From assembly GCA_028343845.1 (NCBI GenBank), contig JAOLZO010000017.1, positions 1-52,601 of the forward strand: DNA of 52,601 nucleotides, given 5' to 3'. The stretch is from Verrucomicrobiota bacterium (GTDB lineage: Bacteria > Verrucomicrobiota > Verrucomicrobiia > Opitutales > Seribacteraceae). Shown piece by piece: positions 51,956 through 52,601 of this stretch; the stretch's first letter is position 1, and every line of letters begins with the position of its first letter. A program made the translations under genes and the position numbers. A model generated the notes under the pieces. The model searched no databases. It saw only the letters and a list, made by a program, of their open reading frames with translations, and was not told the DNA's origin.

Positions 51956-52601
51956 TCAATTGGCCTTGTACTTCTCATAAACCCGAACCGTTGGCTTTTC
52001 GGAAACCGATTCGCCTTCTTCCTTGGCCTTGAGAATTTTCTTCTTTTCAGATTCCTCAATCCAAAAGACCTGAAACTCCTCGTAATCACGGGTTTCCTTG
52101 GGTCCCCAGTCCTCGGGAAATTTGATCCAGTTCCAATGCCCCACCCTCATCCAGGGCTTCTTCCATGCCGGAACGTAGACGCCGTGATCATGAATCATAA
52201 CACTTAGCCGATGAGCCATTTCGGTTATTTTGCCCAAGTCTTCCTCAGGGCGATACAGATCAATCAAGCGATCGATCTCCTTGACCGCCGTTTGGGTGAA
52301 ATTATTAGTGCTGGTCTTGGTCGTGAGGTTTGGTTTCAGTGAACCGTCAGCCTCGAACTTCGAGTCTCCCTCCTCCTCATAGGCGTTATCGGAATGATAG
52401 GGTTCCCAAAAACGGGGAAACAGTTCGACGAAGGAGTTGAATGCGGAAAAGACAACTTGGTGGTTCTTTTCCCCAGCGGTTTTCCAAGCAGCAGTTCGCT
52501 CTAAAATCTTTAGCTTAAGCTCAAGCCCTGCCTTCTTGGCCTCCTCCTTGAGCACGACCAGAACGTCTTCGTAATGCTTGTAGCCAGTCATTACTTCGAC
52601 C
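51956..52601 (-). CDS. Oligopeptide-type ABC transporter substrate-binding protein (C-terminal part)
   Basis: An open frame of about 215 codons enters from the right edge without a start; the frame is still open at 52600. The sequence resembles the C-terminal lobe of family 5 extracellular solute-binding proteins: LKLKILERTAAWKTAG, KEIDRLIDLYRPEEDLGKITEMAHRLSVMIHDHGVYVPAWKKPWMRVGHW (read here as the typical run of about residues 100-150, with helix, then Y-V-P-x-W) and FQVFWIEESEKKK. The tail is lysine/glutamate-rich. It precedes dppD and dppF on the same strand. The permease genes normally found between the binding protein and the ATPases are absent. Confidence 0.82.
   Translation of the reverse strand, partial: VEVMTGYKHYEDVLVVLKEEAKKAGLELKLKILERTAAWKTAGEKNHQVVFSAFNSFVELFPRFWEPYHSDNAYEEEGDSKFEADGSLKPNLTTKTSTNNFTQTAVKEIDRLIDLYRPEEDLGKITEMAHRLSVMIHDHGVYVPAWKKPWMRVGHWNWIKFPEDWGPKETRDYEEFQVFWIEESEKKKILKAKEEGESVSEKPTVRVYEKYKAN

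Noticed and set aside
1-52601. CRISPR arrays, tRNA or rRNA genes, insertion sequences
   Set aside because: No regularly spaced repeat series, cloverleaf-like sequence, transposase or terminal inverted repeats were recognised by reading; a dedicated scan could not be run.

Overview
The window looks like chromosomal DNA of a PVC-superphylum bacterium, most likely a marine or aquatic member of the Verrucomicrobiota. The evidence is the density of families largely confined to that superphylum: DUF1549/DUF1553, DUF1501, DUF1552, DUF1592/DUF1588/DUF1585 proteins with c-type heme motifs, and PVC-type heme-binding dehydrogenases. A type I sulfatase, several SGNH esterases and LamG or discoidin proteins accompany them. 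Planctomycetota or Lentisphaerota cannot be excluded by eye. Almost everything up to 40 kb encodes exported proteins. No tRNA, rRNA, CRISPR array, insertion sequence or phage integrase was recognised, and no stretch over 300 bases is without a gene.

Layout. 1-2311 (minus): a sulfatase followed by a secreted parallel beta-helix protein that appears to start at ATT and leaves the window. 2352-4047: an NTF2-like protein, an unknown secreted protein and a small lipoprotein. 4118-20676 (minus): a 16.5 kb run of tightly spaced genes, probably one or two operons. In transcription order it encodes a secreted isochorismatase-like hydrolase, a ceramidase-like/LamG protein, an SGNH esterase, a DUF1592 and DUF1552 pair, an alpha/beta hydrolase, three related tail-fibre-like secreted proteins (one carrying an inserted discoidin domain), and a DUF2341-LamG-SGNH esterase split in two by a nine-base homopolymer. 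20883-24741 (plus): a second DUF1552 and DUF1592 pair in the opposite gene order. 24792-32528 (minus): two giant multidomain cytochrome proteins, one ending in a dimethylformamidase-like domain. 32712-34442: an SGNH hydrolase and a YHYH-domain protein, convergent. 34574-39829 (plus): an IclR regulator with a DUF1549/DUF1553 cytochrome protein and a DUF1501 protein.

From 39.9 kb the character changes. rlmN (plus) is housekeeping. It faces a nine-gene minus-strand operon (49763 to 41012): three exported TPR-type proteins, one ExbB/TolQ, two ExbD/TolR, a glyoxalase, a gluconokinase and a DUF1080-like lipoprotein. The right edge holds an oligopeptide ABC transporter portion: the end of a substrate-binding protein, DppD/OppD, and DppF/OppF with a duplicated N-terminus.

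How it fits together (inference): the left 40 kb reads as a catabolic region for a sulfated, acetylated or amide/ester-substituted polymer. Sulfatase, SGNH esterases and hydrolases would strip substituents, LamG/discoidin/tail-fibre-like proteins would bind the substrate, and the PVC cytochromes would handle periplasmic oxidation. An IclR-type sensor regulates at least one set. The ExbB-ExbD-TPR cluster is a proton-motive-force-driven envelope machine without an obvious TonB. The most unusual items are the tail-fibre-like trio with its split esterase, the TPR/ExbBD machine with an EF-hand lipoprotein, and the PVC-cytochrome/dimethylformamidase-like fusion.
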